Assembly (NCBI RefSeq): GCF_029626175.1
Contig: NZ_JARUBM010000002.1
Location: 6,527,001-6,591,000, forward strand
Direction of reading: 5' to 3'
Source of the DNA: Micromonospora sp. WMMD1082
GTDB taxonomy: Bacteria; Actinomycetota; Actinomycetes; Mycobacteriales; Micromonosporaceae
Length of the DNA stretch: 64,000 nucleotides
The notes under the pieces are model-generated. The model was not told where the DNA came from, ran no database searches, and saw nothing but the letters and a program-made list of their open reading frames with translations. This document shows positions 50,299 to 59,080 of the stretch, piece after piece. The position numbers and the translations under genes were made by a program. Every line of letters begins with the position of its first letter. Positions within the stretch are counted from its first letter, which is position 1.

Positions 50299-51900
50299 CT
50301 ACCGGTCGGCCGCGAGGGTCGGGTCGTCCATCGGCGGGCACGGCGGCGTCATCGAGGACACCCACCCGACGATCTGCGCGCCCCGGATCTCCAGCGTGCC
50401 GTCCTCGAACCGCCAGCCCCAGTCGCTGCTGTCCGTCGAGCGGTGCTCCGCCTCGTACTGTGCCGAGGCATCCGAGCGGGCGTGGCTGACCCGCCCGCCG
50501 AACGTGATGAAGCCGAGACTCACCCCACCGCCGCCACCGTAGCTGGTGCTGGAGGCCCGGTAGTCGCCCTTGCTGCTGTCGTACATCGACGACAGGACCC
50601 GGCCGTCGCTGCCCCACTTCTTGCTGTGGATCCGGACGTTGCGGATGACCAGGAAGTCCATCGGGATCATCGGCATCATCGGCCGCTCGTTGAGGGACTG
50701 GCTGGCGATCGTACCGTCGCTGATGCAGTGCTTCTTCTGGCCGGGCAGATACCAGTTCTGCATGGCGAAGAGATCGGTACGCAGCCAGCGCCGCTGGACC
50801 CGGCACAGCGCCCACTCCAGTTCCAGCGAGAAGTCGGAGCCGTCGTTGCGGAACTCGTAGCTGGAGTCCTTCGACGCCGTGGAGCCCCACGTGGACTCGC
50901 TCTCCGCGGTGCCGTAGTCGCCGCCGACGAACAGGAACGCGTACCCGACCTGCCCGCCGACGCTGGTCGAGGAGGAGTGGCTGGTCGAGTACGACCGGGC
51001 GAAGCTGCTGCTGCCGGAGGCGACGTGCCCGTTGGCCTCCGCACTACTGATCTTCAACCTGGTCCAGCCGATGTCGGTCCTGGTCGGGTCGCACCAGCCG
51101 GCCGGCTCCACGTAGGTGTACGGGGTGATCAGCTCCACACCGGACAGCACCAGGCTCCACTTGTCGAACTCATTGCGGGCGCTGGCCACCATCGCCTCGG
51201 TGATCGGCCGGCCCTCCGCCTTGATCGTCGCCAGCGCCGCCTCGACCTTCGCCGCGCCCGACGTCTTCCACGCGTCGTAGGCCCGGTCCACCTTGGCCTT
51301 CAACGGGATCGACAGCTGCGGCCAGATCGCCAGCCGCGCCGGGTCGGCCTGCGCCCTGAGCTGCTCCTCGGCGAACTCGGCCCGCGCCTCGGCGTACGCC
51401 TGGGCCTTGTCCTGGTAGCGCCGGTAGAGGGGCGTGTCGTCCACGATGTCGCCCTGCTCGTCGAGGACGTGCAGCAGCCGGGTCGCCTCGTCGACCCGCT
51501 GGCGCACCTCCGGATTGACCGGTGGCGGCGGCGCCGGCTGCATCTGGGTCAGGATCGCCTCGTACTGCGCGTCGAGGTGACGGCCGGATCGGTAGGGTCG
51601 GTAGGAACCGTCGGTGGTCACCATGAGCATGTCGTTGGTCAGCTCGGCGGTACGCCAGGCGGCGTACCGGCTCCGGTTCATCTCCGGCACGGCACCCGGC
51701 GCGGTCAGGTCGACGGTCGTACCGCCGGGCACCCACGGATCCCGGTACGTGACCGGGTCGATCAGGATGCCCTGCTTGAGGTGCGAGTACACGGTCTCGT
51801 CGAGTTGCTCGCCGTCGATCGTGGTGGGTCGTGAGCCGAGCACGCGACCCACGATCCGGTCGAGCGTGGCGAAGATGAGATTCTCCAGTTCGTTCGGCAT
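50299..51900 (-). CDS. Orphan protein B of the CHAT/subtilase cluster, with pore-former-like hairpin segments
   Basis: 533 residues from ATG 51900, with GAGGAGG upstream; no family recognised. Residues 1-290 are mixed, partly helical (QDKAQAYAEARAEFAEEQLRAQAD). Two Ser/Thr-rich stretches with hydrophobic centres stand out: about 295-350 (centre VGGQVGYAFLFVGGDYG) and 440-490 (centre GGGGGVSLGFITFGG). Alternating small polar and hydrophobic residues around a greasy tip is the pattern of membrane-inserting beta-hairpins in pore-forming proteins. The C-terminal domain is shared with protein A. It is divergent from the subtilase gene. The pore function is an inference. Confidence 0.7.
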   Translation of the reverse strand: MPNELENLIFATLDRIVGRVLGSRPTTIDGEQLDETVYSHLKQGILIDPVTYRDPWVPGGTTVDLTAPGAVPEMNRSRYAAWRTAELTNDMLMVTTDGSYRPYRSGRHLDAQYEAILTQMQPAPPPPVNPEVRQRVDEATRLLHVLDEQGDIVDDTPLYRRYQDKAQAYAEARAEFAEEQLRAQADPARLAIWPQLSIPLKAKVDRAYDAWKTSGAAKVEAALATIKAEGRPITEAMVASARNEFDKWSLVLSGVELITPYTYVEPAGWCDPTRTDIGWTRLKISSAEANGHVASGSSSFARSYSTSHSSSTSVGGQVGYAFLFVGGDYGTAESESTWGSTASKDSSYEFRNDGSDFSLELEWALCRVQRRWLRTDLFAMQNWYLPGQKKHCISDGTIASQSLNERPMMPMIPMDFLVIRNVRIHSKKWGSDGRVLSSMYDSSKGDYRASSTSYGGGGGVSLGFITFGGRVSHARSDASAQYEAEHRSTDSSDWGWRFEDGTLEIRGAQIVGWVSSMTPPCPPMDDPTLAADR

Positions 51901-51986
51901 GGTCGATGCCTCCTCAATGGCGGGATCCTGCTCCGCCGTTTTCTCGGTCGAACGGTGCCCCTTTGCGATGCCGGTCGCTGCGCGTC

Positions 51987-52020
51987 TGATACGTCCGCCC
52001 ATTCGGCCGGTGTCGTATCA
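51987..52020. promoter_or_regulatory. Inverted CGTATCA motifs in the divergent promoter of orphan B and the subtilase
   Basis: TGATACG (51987-51993) and CGTATCA (52014-52020) are exact inverted copies 20 bp apart, one pointing at each divergent gene. The same heptamer (or CGTATCG) occurs twice in the other divergent promoter region of this cluster (57170-57235). Confidence 0.5.
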
Positions 52021-52077
52021 GCGCGGGACGGCGGAACTCTGGTAGCCGTTGGGTTACGCCGAGTCGTTGGAGGTCCG

Positions 52078-53439
52078 ATGAGCGCAGCAGAGCGCGCGGC
52101 CGAGCGCGCCAGTCTCCGGCAGCTGCGGGAGCGGGAACTGGCCGCCCGAGGCGGGCTGTCGCCGATCGCGGCGACCGCGCACGCCTACTACCGGCCGCGT
52201 GATCTGGTGCTGACCGTCGCCGCCCGGGACCGCCTCGCCGATCGGCTCAGCGGCTACTACAACGCCTGCCCGGTGGAGAAGGATCCCGGCGACTGGCGGC
52301 GGAGCATCGGACTGGACGCGGAGCAGGATCTCGGCGAGCGGTTGCCCGAGGTGGGACGCAGCCTGTGGCGGCTGCCGGAGCAGGTCAGCCCGGCCGAGCA
52401 CCTGGCGCTGGTCCACGAGCTGCGGGACCGCCTCTCCACCGGGGTGAGCTGCGCGGGCGGTGGCGGTGGTGTCGCCGTCGCGCTGAACCACGTCTTCTTC
52501 GGCGAACCGCTCTACCAGGGCGGTCCGGGTGGCGAGCCGCGCCCGGTCGCCGAGCCGCCGGCCGCGTTCCGCGCCGCACCGGGGAACGGCACCGGCGTGG
52601 ACCTCGCGGTCCTGGACACCGGCCTGCCCGATGGTTGGGAGAGCCTGCATCCGGGGCTCGACGGCCGGCTGTTCCCGAACCGGGACGACCGGCGCGCCAC
52701 GTACGTCGACGGTCGGCCACCGTCGCGCACGTCGGCCAACGACACCCGGATCCTGGCCAGCCAGTCCGGCCACGGGCTCTTCGCCTGCGGTCTGGCGCAG
52801 CGGGCGGCCCCCGGCCTGCGCGTCGATCCGGGTCTGGTGCTGGACGCCAGCGGCGTGGGGGACGACGCCTCGATCGCCGCCGAGCTGCACGAGACGACCG
52901 CGCCCGTGGTCAACCTCTCCCTCGGTGGGTACACGGAGGACGACCTGCCGCCCCCGACGCTGACGGACGCCATCGCCGCCAAGGGCGAGAACGTGGTCGT
53001 GGTGGCCGCCGCCGGCAACAACGACGGCGCCACCCGGCTCTTCTGGCCGGCCGCGCTGCCCGGCGTGATCGCCGTCGCCGGGTACGACTCCACCGGCGGC
53101 GGGCCGGCCGAGACCGACTTCTCCAACCGCGGTCCCTGGGTGGACGTCTGCGCACCGGCGCGGGACCTGGTCAGCTCGTACGTGCGGGGCACCTACCCGG
53201 CGCACGACGGCGACCGGGTCCTGCGGGGTTGGGCCGCCTGGAGCGGCACGTCGTTCGCCACCGTGCTGGTCGCCGCCGAGATCGCCCGGCGGGTCCGGGA
53301 CGCCCGGGGCGAACGCACTCCCCGGCAGGTGGCGCTCGCGTTCGTCGAGGAGCTGGACGCGTCGCGGTGGGACGGGCTGGGCCGTATCTACGTCCCGCCC
53401 GCCGACTACACCGACACCGACCGCCCGCCGACCGCCTGA
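52078..53439 (+). CDS. Cytoplasmic S8-family (subtilisin-like) serine protease
   Basis: 453 residues from ATG 52078, with GGAGG upstream. The subtilase catalytic set is complete: Asp180 in VDLAVLDTG, His232 in SGHGLFACG, Asn314 in AAAGNND and Ser392 in SGTSFATVL. There is no signal peptide or classical propeptide; the N-terminal 170 residues are a helical, family-specific extension. It should therefore act inside the cell, perhaps on a partner protein. It is convergent with the CHAT protease gene (8 bp between stops) and divergent from orphan B. Confidence 0.9.
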   Translation: MSAAERAAERASLRQLRERELAARGGLSPIAATAHAYYRPRDLVLTVAARDRLADRLSGYYNACPVEKDPGDWRRSIGLDAEQDLGERLPEVGRSLWRLPEQVSPAEHLALVHELRDRLSTGVSCAGGGGGVAVALNHVFFGEPLYQGGPGGEPRPVAEPPAAFRAAPGNGTGVDLAVLDTGLPDGWESLHPGLDGRLFPNRDDRRATYVDGRPPSRTSANDTRILASQSGHGLFACGLAQRAAPGLRVDPGLVLDASGVGDDASIAAELHETTAPVVNLSLGGYTEDDLPPPTLTDAIAAKGENVVVVAAAGNNDGATRLFWPAALPGVIAVAGYDSTGGGPAETDFSNRGPWVDVCAPARDLVSSYVRGTYPAHDGDRVLRGWAAWSGTSFATVLVAAEIARRVRDARGERTPRQVALAFVEELDASRWDGLGRIYVPPADYTDTDRPPTA

Positions 53440-53447
53440 TCGCCCGC

Positions 53448-56096
53448 TCAGGCTCCGAACACGCTGAACGAGGCGGCCGCGGCCCAGGCCGCCGGCCCGG
53501 TCGGGCCGACCTCCGCGCGGGCGGCGGCCACCGCCGACTCGGGCGGTACGCCGGCCCGCAACCGCCGGTGCAGTGACTCCATCAGGTCGGAGGTCGCTAC
53601 GTCGTGCACCGGTGCGACGGCGGCGACCACCGTCCGGGTGCCGAGCGCGAGCAGCGCGGTCGCCAGGCCCATCAGCTCGTCGCCGGCCCGCACCGCCGAC
53701 GTGCCCGACTGGCAGGCCGGCAGGACGACCAGCCGGGGCGCCCGGCCCAGCCGCTCCAGGTCGTAGACGGTCAGCGGGCCGTCGGCGAAGTCCAACGCGG
53801 AGAAGAGTGGGTTGTCGGTGCGCAGCCGCCCGTGCGCCGCGAGATGCGCGAGGCCGGCACCGTCCAGCGCCGAGGTCACGGCCGCGGCCGACGCCTCATC
53901 CCCGACGAGTACCCGGGCCCGGTCGTAGGTGCGGCCCACCCCGACGACCTCGGTGTGGGCCGCCGGCAGACCGGGCCCGGCGGCCAGCACCACCGGGCCG
54001 GCGGGGTGCGGCACGGGCCTGGTCGCCGCCCGCAGCCACGCCGCGGCCGATGGGGCCACGCGCACCGGACGGGCCGCGAGATCGGGCAACAGGCCCCACG
54101 GCACGGCGTGCAGCGCCCCGGTGGGCACGATGACGACCGGCCGGTCCGCCACGACGGCGGCGAGCGGCGCCACCAGCGCGGCGTCCAACGCGCCCGCGGC
54201 AGCGGCGGTCGCCCGCCGGACCTGGTCGGCGCCCCGGGAGGTGCCGAAGCCGAGCGCGAGCCGCCGCAGACCGAAGTGCGCCTCCTGGACGGCGCTGCCG
54301 ACCGGTGCCGCCGGCCCGAGGCGATGCAGCCGGCAGCCGCGCGGGCCGAGGGTCACCGCGAGGAGTTCGCCGTCGTGCTGGACGTACTCGACGAGGACCG
54401 CGTCCCCCAGCTCGGCGCGCAGCGTGGCCGGCGCCGGCCCCGGCCCGACCGGCGCGGGCCAGGCACCGGGGGCGGTCCTGCTGGCCCGGACCACCCGCTC
54501 CTCGGCGGCCCGCTGCCGCAGCGCCAGGCCACCCGACTCCTTCCCGTCGAGTTGGGCGGCGAGCAGCGCCGCCGACAGGCGCCGCAGCTCGGCGAGGGCC
54601 GCGGCCAGCTCCTCGTCCGCCGGTGGTCGCGCCGGCGGCAGCCGCAGGGACCTGGCCCGCACCCGCTCGGCCCAGCGCAGCACCGCCCGTGGATCGCCGC
54701 CGTCGATCGCCAGCGACAGCCCCAGCTGGGCCAGGCGTACCCCGTGCGCGGCGACGTGCACCCGGAACTCGGTGGCGCCGACGGCCGCCTGCCGGCGCTC
54801 CACGGCGGTGAGCCCGGCGCGCAGGGCCGCCAGTGCCCGGCCCCGGTTGCCGTCCGCGACCTGCCGCATCGCGCTCGCGTACCAGGCGCGGGTGCGCACG
54901 TCGAGGGAGGCGGCGCGGCGCGCGGCGGACGCGCGGGCGAGCTGGTCGTCGGCCAGTTCCGCGCGGCCGAGCCGGGTCGCCGCCGCGGCGGCCGTGAGGC
55001 GGGCGTCCAACTCGGCCGCGCGCCAGCCCACGGCGGCCAGGGCGGTGGCACGGGCAAGCGCGGTCCGCAACAGCCCGGCGGCCGGCGCGCCGGCGAGCTC
55101 GGCCGCGCGCAGTTCGATGACGCCCGCCTGTAGTGCCCAGCCGGCCCGGCCCTGCCGGGCGAAGCGGGTGCGGGCCTGCCGGGCGACGGTCGCCGCCTCC
55201 GCCGGGTCGCCGGCGTCCAACGCGGCACGGGCGAGCAGGACCAACCCCTCGGCGAGGTCCGCGTCCTGGCCGCCGCTGCGCAGGATCGTGATGGTACGGC
55301 GCAACACGTCCCGCGCCTGTTCCGCCAGGCCGACGCCGAGCAACACCTCGGCCCGGTCGACGTACAGTTGCGGGTGGACCGCGCCGCTGCCCACCAGGGC
55401 CTTCTCCGCCGCGTCGAACCGGGCCAGCGCCGCCGGCACGTCGCCCCGGCGGCCCGCCACGAAGCCGCGGTTCCAGTCGACGTCGGCGGCGAACTTCGCC
55501 AACCCGAGGGCGGCATGCAACCCCCGGGCCCGCTCCAGGTCGGCCTCGGCGGCGGCGAGGGCGCCCCGGTAGCCGTACAGCAGGCCCCGGTTGTTCAACG
55601 CCCTGGCTTCCCACAGCGCGTCACCCGAGCGGCGCAGTACCGGCAGCGCCTCCGCGAAGGCGGCCAGCGCCTCGTCCAGCCGGCCCGCGCGTTGCAGGAT
55701 GAGCGCCCGCTGGCTCTTCAGCCGCGCCGCCGGCAGGCCGCGCAGCACGCCGGCCGCCCGGTCGGCGGCGGAGAGCGCGGCCCGGATGCGCCCACGGTCC
55801 AGCAGCACCAGTGCGAGACTCATCCGGGCCAGCGCCGCCGCCTGCTCGTCGCCGCCCCGGTCGCCGGCGGTGACCGCGGCGCGCAGCCGCCGTTCCGCCC
55901 CGGCCAGATCGGGCAGCTCGCGCAGGGCCAGCCCGGCCGCCCGGTGCGCGGTCGAGCCCGCCCCCGGGTCGCGTTCGCGCCGCGCGGCGGCGGCCGCCGC
56001 GTCGGCGAGCGCCAGCGCCGCCCTCGGGTCGCGGCCGACCAGTTCCAGGGCCGACTCGGCCAACGACCGGGCCGCGGGCGCGCGCGGCGGTGCCAC
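53448..56096 (-). CDS. TPR-CHAT caspase-like protease
   Basis: 882 residues from GTG 56096. Residues about 1-480 are TPR-like helical repeats (ALNNRGLLYGYRGALAAAEADLERARGLHAALG and many similar). Residues about 560-882 form a CHAT domain with the catalytic dyad His755 (AHLAAHG) and Cys795 (VVLPACQSGTS). TPR-CHAT proteins are bacterial relatives of separase and caspases, and several act in defence, such as the CRISPR-linked Craspase protease and proteases that activate gasdermins. The gene starts 2 bp after the small beta-domain gene and forms an operon with it and the sigma factor. Confidence 0.92.
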   Translation of the reverse strand: MAPPRAPAARSLAESALELVGRDPRAALALADAAAAAARRERDPGAGSTAHRAAGLALRELPDLAGAERRLRAAVTAGDRGGDEQAAALARMSLALVLLDRGRIRAALSAADRAAGVLRGLPAARLKSQRALILQRAGRLDEALAAFAEALPVLRRSGDALWEARALNNRGLLYGYRGALAAAEADLERARGLHAALGLAKFAADVDWNRGFVAGRRGDVPAALARFDAAEKALVGSGAVHPQLYVDRAEVLLGVGLAEQARDVLRRTITILRSGGQDADLAEGLVLLARAALDAGDPAEAATVARQARTRFARQGRAGWALQAGVIELRAAELAGAPAAGLLRTALARATALAAVGWRAAELDARLTAAAAATRLGRAELADDQLARASAARRAASLDVRTRAWYASAMRQVADGNRGRALAALRAGLTAVERRQAAVGATEFRVHVAAHGVRLAQLGLSLAIDGGDPRAVLRWAERVRARSLRLPPARPPADEELAAALAELRRLSAALLAAQLDGKESGGLALRQRAAEERVVRASRTAPGAWPAPVGPGPAPATLRAELGDAVLVEYVQHDGELLAVTLGPRGCRLHRLGPAAPVGSAVQEAHFGLRRLALGFGTSRGADQVRRATAAAAGALDAALVAPLAAVVADRPVVIVPTGALHAVPWGLLPDLAARPVRVAPSAAAWLRAATRPVPHPAGPVVLAAGPGLPAAHTEVVGVGRTYDRARVLVGDEASAAAVTSALDGAGLAHLAAHGRLRTDNPLFSALDFADGPLTVYDLERLGRAPRLVVLPACQSGTSAVRAGDELMGLATALLALGTRTVVAAVAPVHDVATSDLMESLHRRLRAGVPPESAVAAARAEVGPTGPAAWAAAASFSVFGA

Positions 56097-56098
56097 GG

Positions 56099-56542
56099 TC
56101 AGAGCGTCACCCAGCCGGTGGTCACCGGACCGTCGGACTCCAGCCGGAATCGGTACAGCCCCGGTGGCAGGCCGTCCACCGAGAACCATCCGCCGCCGTC
56201 CAGCGGGACCACGCGGCGGCCGGACGGTGTCTCCAGTACGGCGTCGCCGGACGCGCCGGACACCAGCCCACGGAGGGCCAGCACGTCACCGACGTAGCGG
56301 ACCTGCACCTCGACCGTGGTCGTGCGGCACTCGAAGGACAGCAGGCGCGGCTCGTCACCGTCGCCCCGCACCAGCTCCGGCACGTCGGTCGCCGAGTCCC
56401 GCACCAGCGCCGCGTACTCCTCGGCCAGACGGCGGGTGGCCAGCGCGGCGCGGGCGGCCTGGTCCACGGCGGCGGGGGGCGGGTCCACCTGGCCGGCGAG
56501 GGCGCGTAGCCGGTTGCTCAGCGCATCATCACGGTCGGTCAT
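56099..56542 (-). CDS. Small protein with C-terminal beta domain, linked to the sigma factor and CHAT genes
   Basis: 147 residues. The first ~70 are helical (MTDRDDALSNRLRALAGQVDPPPAAVDQAARAALATRRL). The rest is a beta-sandwich-like domain (LLSFECRTTTVEVQVRYVGDVLALRGLVSG... WFSVDGLPPGLYRFRLES) resembling carboxypeptidase-regulatory-like folds. Its ATG overlaps the sigma stop by 4 bp. By position it could be the sigma factor's regulator, or an adaptor or substrate of the CHAT protease (inference). Confidence 0.75.
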   Translation of the reverse strand: MTDRDDALSNRLRALAGQVDPPPAAVDQAARAALATRRLAEEYAALVRDSATDVPELVRGDGDEPRLLSFECRTTTVEVQVRYVGDVLALRGLVSGASGDAVLETPSGRRVVPLDGGGWFSVDGLPPGLYRFRLESDGPVTTGWVTL

Positions 56543-57135
56543 GATCGATCCTCGGTGGTCGGCACGTGGTCCGCGAGCGCCGGGGCCGCGCTCACCGTCG
56601 CACGCAGCTGGGCGAGACACCGCTGCCGGGTCGGGCCGATCGAGCCGATCGGCATGTCGAGCGCGGCGGCGACCTCGGCGTACGCCGGCGGCGGGCTCGC
56701 CATCAGCACGCGGAGCAGCTGCCGGCACCGCGCGGGGAGCGTCTCGAACGCGCGCCACAGCGCGGCGTCCCGCTCGGCGAGCAGGAGGCCCGCGTCCAGC
56801 GGTGGGCCCGGGTCGGCGATCTCGACGAGGAGTTCCGGAAAGGCGGACGTGTGCTGGCGCGCGGTCCGGCGGAGCAGTTGGAGGCACTCCCGGCGCACGG
56901 TGGTGCCCAGCCAGCTGGCGAGGCGGTCCGGCTCGGTCACCCGATCCAGGTGCTCCACGAGCCGCAGCCAGGTGTTCTGCACGGCGTCGGCAGCTTCCGC
57001 GTGGCCGAGCCGGAAGCTGCGGGCGACCGACCACAACAGACCGTTGTGCCGGTCGACGATGGTGTTCCACGCCTGTTGGTCGCCATCGCCGGCACGCCGC
57101 AGCAACTCGGCGTTGTCATCGTCAACCCGCGTCAC
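56539..57135 (-). CDS. ECF-type RNA polymerase sigma factor of the CHAT cluster
   Basis: 198 residues from GTG 57135 (GTG 57138 also possible); the frame is open further up to 57318. Region 2: ELLRRAGDGDQQAWNTIVDRHNGLLWSVARSFRLGHAEAADAVQNTWLRLVEHLDRV. Region 4: LPARCRQLLRVLMASPPPAYAEVAAALDMPIGSIGPTRQRCLAQLR. It heads the operon sigma-small protein-CHAT. CGTATCG 34 bp upstream of its start and CGTATCA upstream of the other cluster genes are candidate promoter elements it might read. Confidence 0.92.
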   Translation of the reverse strand: MTRVDDDNAELLRRAGDGDQQAWNTIVDRHNGLLWSVARSFRLGHAEAADAVQNTWLRLVEHLDRVTEPDRLASWLGTTVRRECLQLLRRTARQHTSAFPELLVEIADPGPPLDAGLLLAERDAALWRAFETLPARCRQLLRVLMASPPPAYAEVAAALDMPIGSIGPTRQRCLAQLRATVSAAPALADHVPTTEDRS

Positions 57136-57169
57136 CACACCGACCACCTCGGACAGGGGTATGAGCACT

Positions 57170-57235
57170 CGATACGTGCAGCCTATGGCAGCAAGAGTCG
57201 CGCCGGTACGCGCTGAATACCCGCGCGTCGTATCA
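57170..57235. promoter_or_regulatory. CGATACG and CGTATCA motifs between the sigma factor and PG-binding-domain genes
   Basis: CGATACG (57170-57176; CGTATCG on the minus strand, toward the sigma gene) and CGTATCA (57229-57235, toward the plus-strand gene). They repeat the paired, outward-facing arrangement seen at 51987-52020. Confidence 0.45.
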
Positions 57236-57299
57236 ACCTGTCGGCGACGCGCCTCTCGTCCCGCGTGAGTGGACCGACAACTGCCCCGAGGAGCTGACG

Positions 57300-58424
57300 A
57301 TGAGTGCCGTGATCGCACCGAGATTTGCCGGGATCGACCAATTCGAGCGTTGCGTCGCGGGGGCGCGCATGACCCCGGACGGCTTCGACAAGAACGGCGA
57401 CCTGACGGTGGACGGCCCCAACGACCCGGACGCCGTGGGCGCCATCCAGCGTGCGTTGCGCGATCTGGGCTATCCGGTGGATGTCACGTTGGCCTACGAC
57501 GACGCCACCGCCGCCGCCGTACGGAAGTTCAAGATCGATCAACGGCTCGCCGTGCCGGCGGGGATGACCCAGCACGACGGCGTGGTCGGGCCCGGCACCA
57601 GTGGTCGCCTCAACGCGCTGTTCACGCCCGCGCCGACGGTCGTGCCACCGCCGACGCCGGTGCCGGCTTCGCCGGCGCTGCAGGCCTGGGAGCGGCTGAT
57701 CAGCTTCCGGCCGGCCGGGCCGATGCAGGCGGCGCTCAACGCCCGGTTCGGCCTCTTCTCCGCCAGCCGGGTCGTGCACGCGATCGAGGATGCCAAGGGA
57801 CCGGTCAACCTGGACTTCTACCCGGTGCGGGTCTCGGCGATGCCGACGGAGGGCGGCAGCACCATGACCGCGGAGAAGCTGCTGGAGTTCGTCCGCCGCA
57901 ACTTCAACAACTTCGTGGACGGCCCGCCGAACGGGTGCGTCTTCCAGCCGTACGAGCCGCTCGTCGACACCGCGGCGTGGCTGCCACCGCTCCTGCCGAC
58001 GGCGTTCCCGGGTGCGGTGCTCTCCATCGACATGTTCTCGTCCGGCGTCAACGTCGACGACGGGGCGGTCGTGGCGGCCGAGGTGGCGGCCGACCACTGG
58101 GTCTTCTCCACGCTGTGGACGCCGGACGACGGCGGGCACCCGGTCAGCGGCAACCGCGAGTTCGGCTACACCGCCGCCAGCGCGGGCGAGTTCGTCTTCT
58201 ACGCCCGCGGCGCGGACCGGACCACGGCGGCTCTCGACAGCGCCATGTCGACGACGGTGTTCGGCGCGGCCCACCAGCTGTGGCTGTCCTTCCAGCGCCG
58301 CCTGGCCGCGTTCGTCAACGGCAACGGTGGCCTGGCGACGATCGAGAGCCCGACCTCCGACAGGTACGACTGGCCGACGGTACGCAGCGCCCACCACCAC
58401 CCCACGACGGCCTGGGTCCGCTAG
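57300..58424 (+). CDS. Peptidoglycan-binding-domain protein of the CHAT cluster
   Basis: 374 residues from ATG 57300, with GAGGAG upstream. Residues about 35-105 are a PG_binding_1-like three-helix domain (DPDAVGAIQRALRDLGYPVDVTLAYDDATAAAVRKFKIDQRLAV... HDGVVGPGTSGRLNALF). A Pro/Val linker (about 110-125) and a 240-residue C-terminal domain of unknown type follow (AWERLISFRPAGPMQAALNARFGLFSASRVVHAIEDAKGPVNLDFYPVRVS). No signal peptide is visible, odd for a wall-binding domain. It is divergent from the sigma factor gene and shares the CGTATCA motif. Confidence 0.75.
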   Translation: MSAVIAPRFAGIDQFERCVAGARMTPDGFDKNGDLTVDGPNDPDAVGAIQRALRDLGYPVDVTLAYDDATAAAVRKFKIDQRLAVPAGMTQHDGVVGPGTSGRLNALFTPAPTVVPPPTPVPASPALQAWERLISFRPAGPMQAALNARFGLFSASRVVHAIEDAKGPVNLDFYPVRVSAMPTEGGSTMTAEKLLEFVRRNFNNFVDGPPNGCVFQPYEPLVDTAAWLPPLLPTAFPGAVLSIDMFSSGVNVDDGAVVAAEVAADHWVFSTLWTPDDGGHPVSGNREFGYTAASAGEFVFYARGADRTTAALDSAMSTTVFGAAHQLWLSFQRRLAAFVNGNGGLATIESPTSDRYDWPTVRSAHHHPTTAWVR

Positions 58425-58473
58425 GACCCGGGCATCGAGGTCACGGGGGTGGCGGTGCCTCGGGCCGGCGGCG

Positions 58474-58992
58474 TCACCCCATGGACTTGGCACCGTCGAT
58501 GGCCTCCCGGACGATGTCGGCGTGGCCGGCGTGCTGGGACGTCTCCGCGATGATGTGCAGCAGCGCCCGACGGGCCGACCAGTGGGCACCCGGCTCGAAC
58601 CAGGGCGCCTCCGGCAGGGGGTGGCTGGCATCCAGGTCCGGCAGGGTGCGGACCAGCTCGTCGGTGCGCCGGGCGACCTCGTCGTACGTCGTGAGGACGC
58701 CGGCGAGGGTCTCACCCGGCAGCATCCGGAACGCCTGCGCGTAACGCTCGTAGGTGTCGGGGTCGGTGGAGGGTAGCGACCCGTCGGGGCCGTCGACGAT
58801 GAAGTCGACCCAGCCCTGCTCCATCTGGGCGACGTGTTTGATCAGCCCGCCGACGCACAGCTCGCTCACGGTGCTGCGCGCACCGGCCTGCTCGTCGGTC
58901 AGGCCCCGCGCGGTGTTGCGCAGGAAGAAGCGGTGTTGTGCCAGGGCGTGCAGCAGGTCGGCGCGCTCGGTGGTCAGCGTTGACTCGATCAT
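58474..58992 (-). CDS. DinB-superfamily protein (DUF664-like)
   Basis: 172 residues from ATG 58992 (MIESTLTTERADLLHALAQHRFFLRNTARGLTDEQAG). The four-helix DinB-like layout has metal-ligand His candidates in LIKHVAQMEQGWVDF and AETSQHAGHADIVREAIDG. In actinomycetes such proteins often use mycothiol. The substrate is unknown. Confidence 0.85.
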   Translation of the reverse strand: MIESTLTTERADLLHALAQHRFFLRNTARGLTDEQAGARSTVSELCVGGLIKHVAQMEQGWVDFIVDGPDGSLPSTDPDTYERYAQAFRMLPGETLAGVLTTYDEVARRTDELVRTLPDLDASHPLPEAPWFEPGAHWSARRALLHIIAETSQHAGHADIVREAIDGAKSMG

Positions 58993-59080
58993 GATGGGCC
59001 CTTCGTCGGCGGTCAGCCGGATGCTATTGGCCACCTCCGACATTCCGCCGCACCCGTTCCGCCGCGCCGCGTGGGACCGC

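Noticed and set aside
53604..55572. Long plus-strand frames opposite the CHAT gene.
   Set aside because: The minus-strand frame has clear TPR and CHAT motifs and proper operon spacing; the opposite frames are low-complexity Arg/Ala/Pro shadows.
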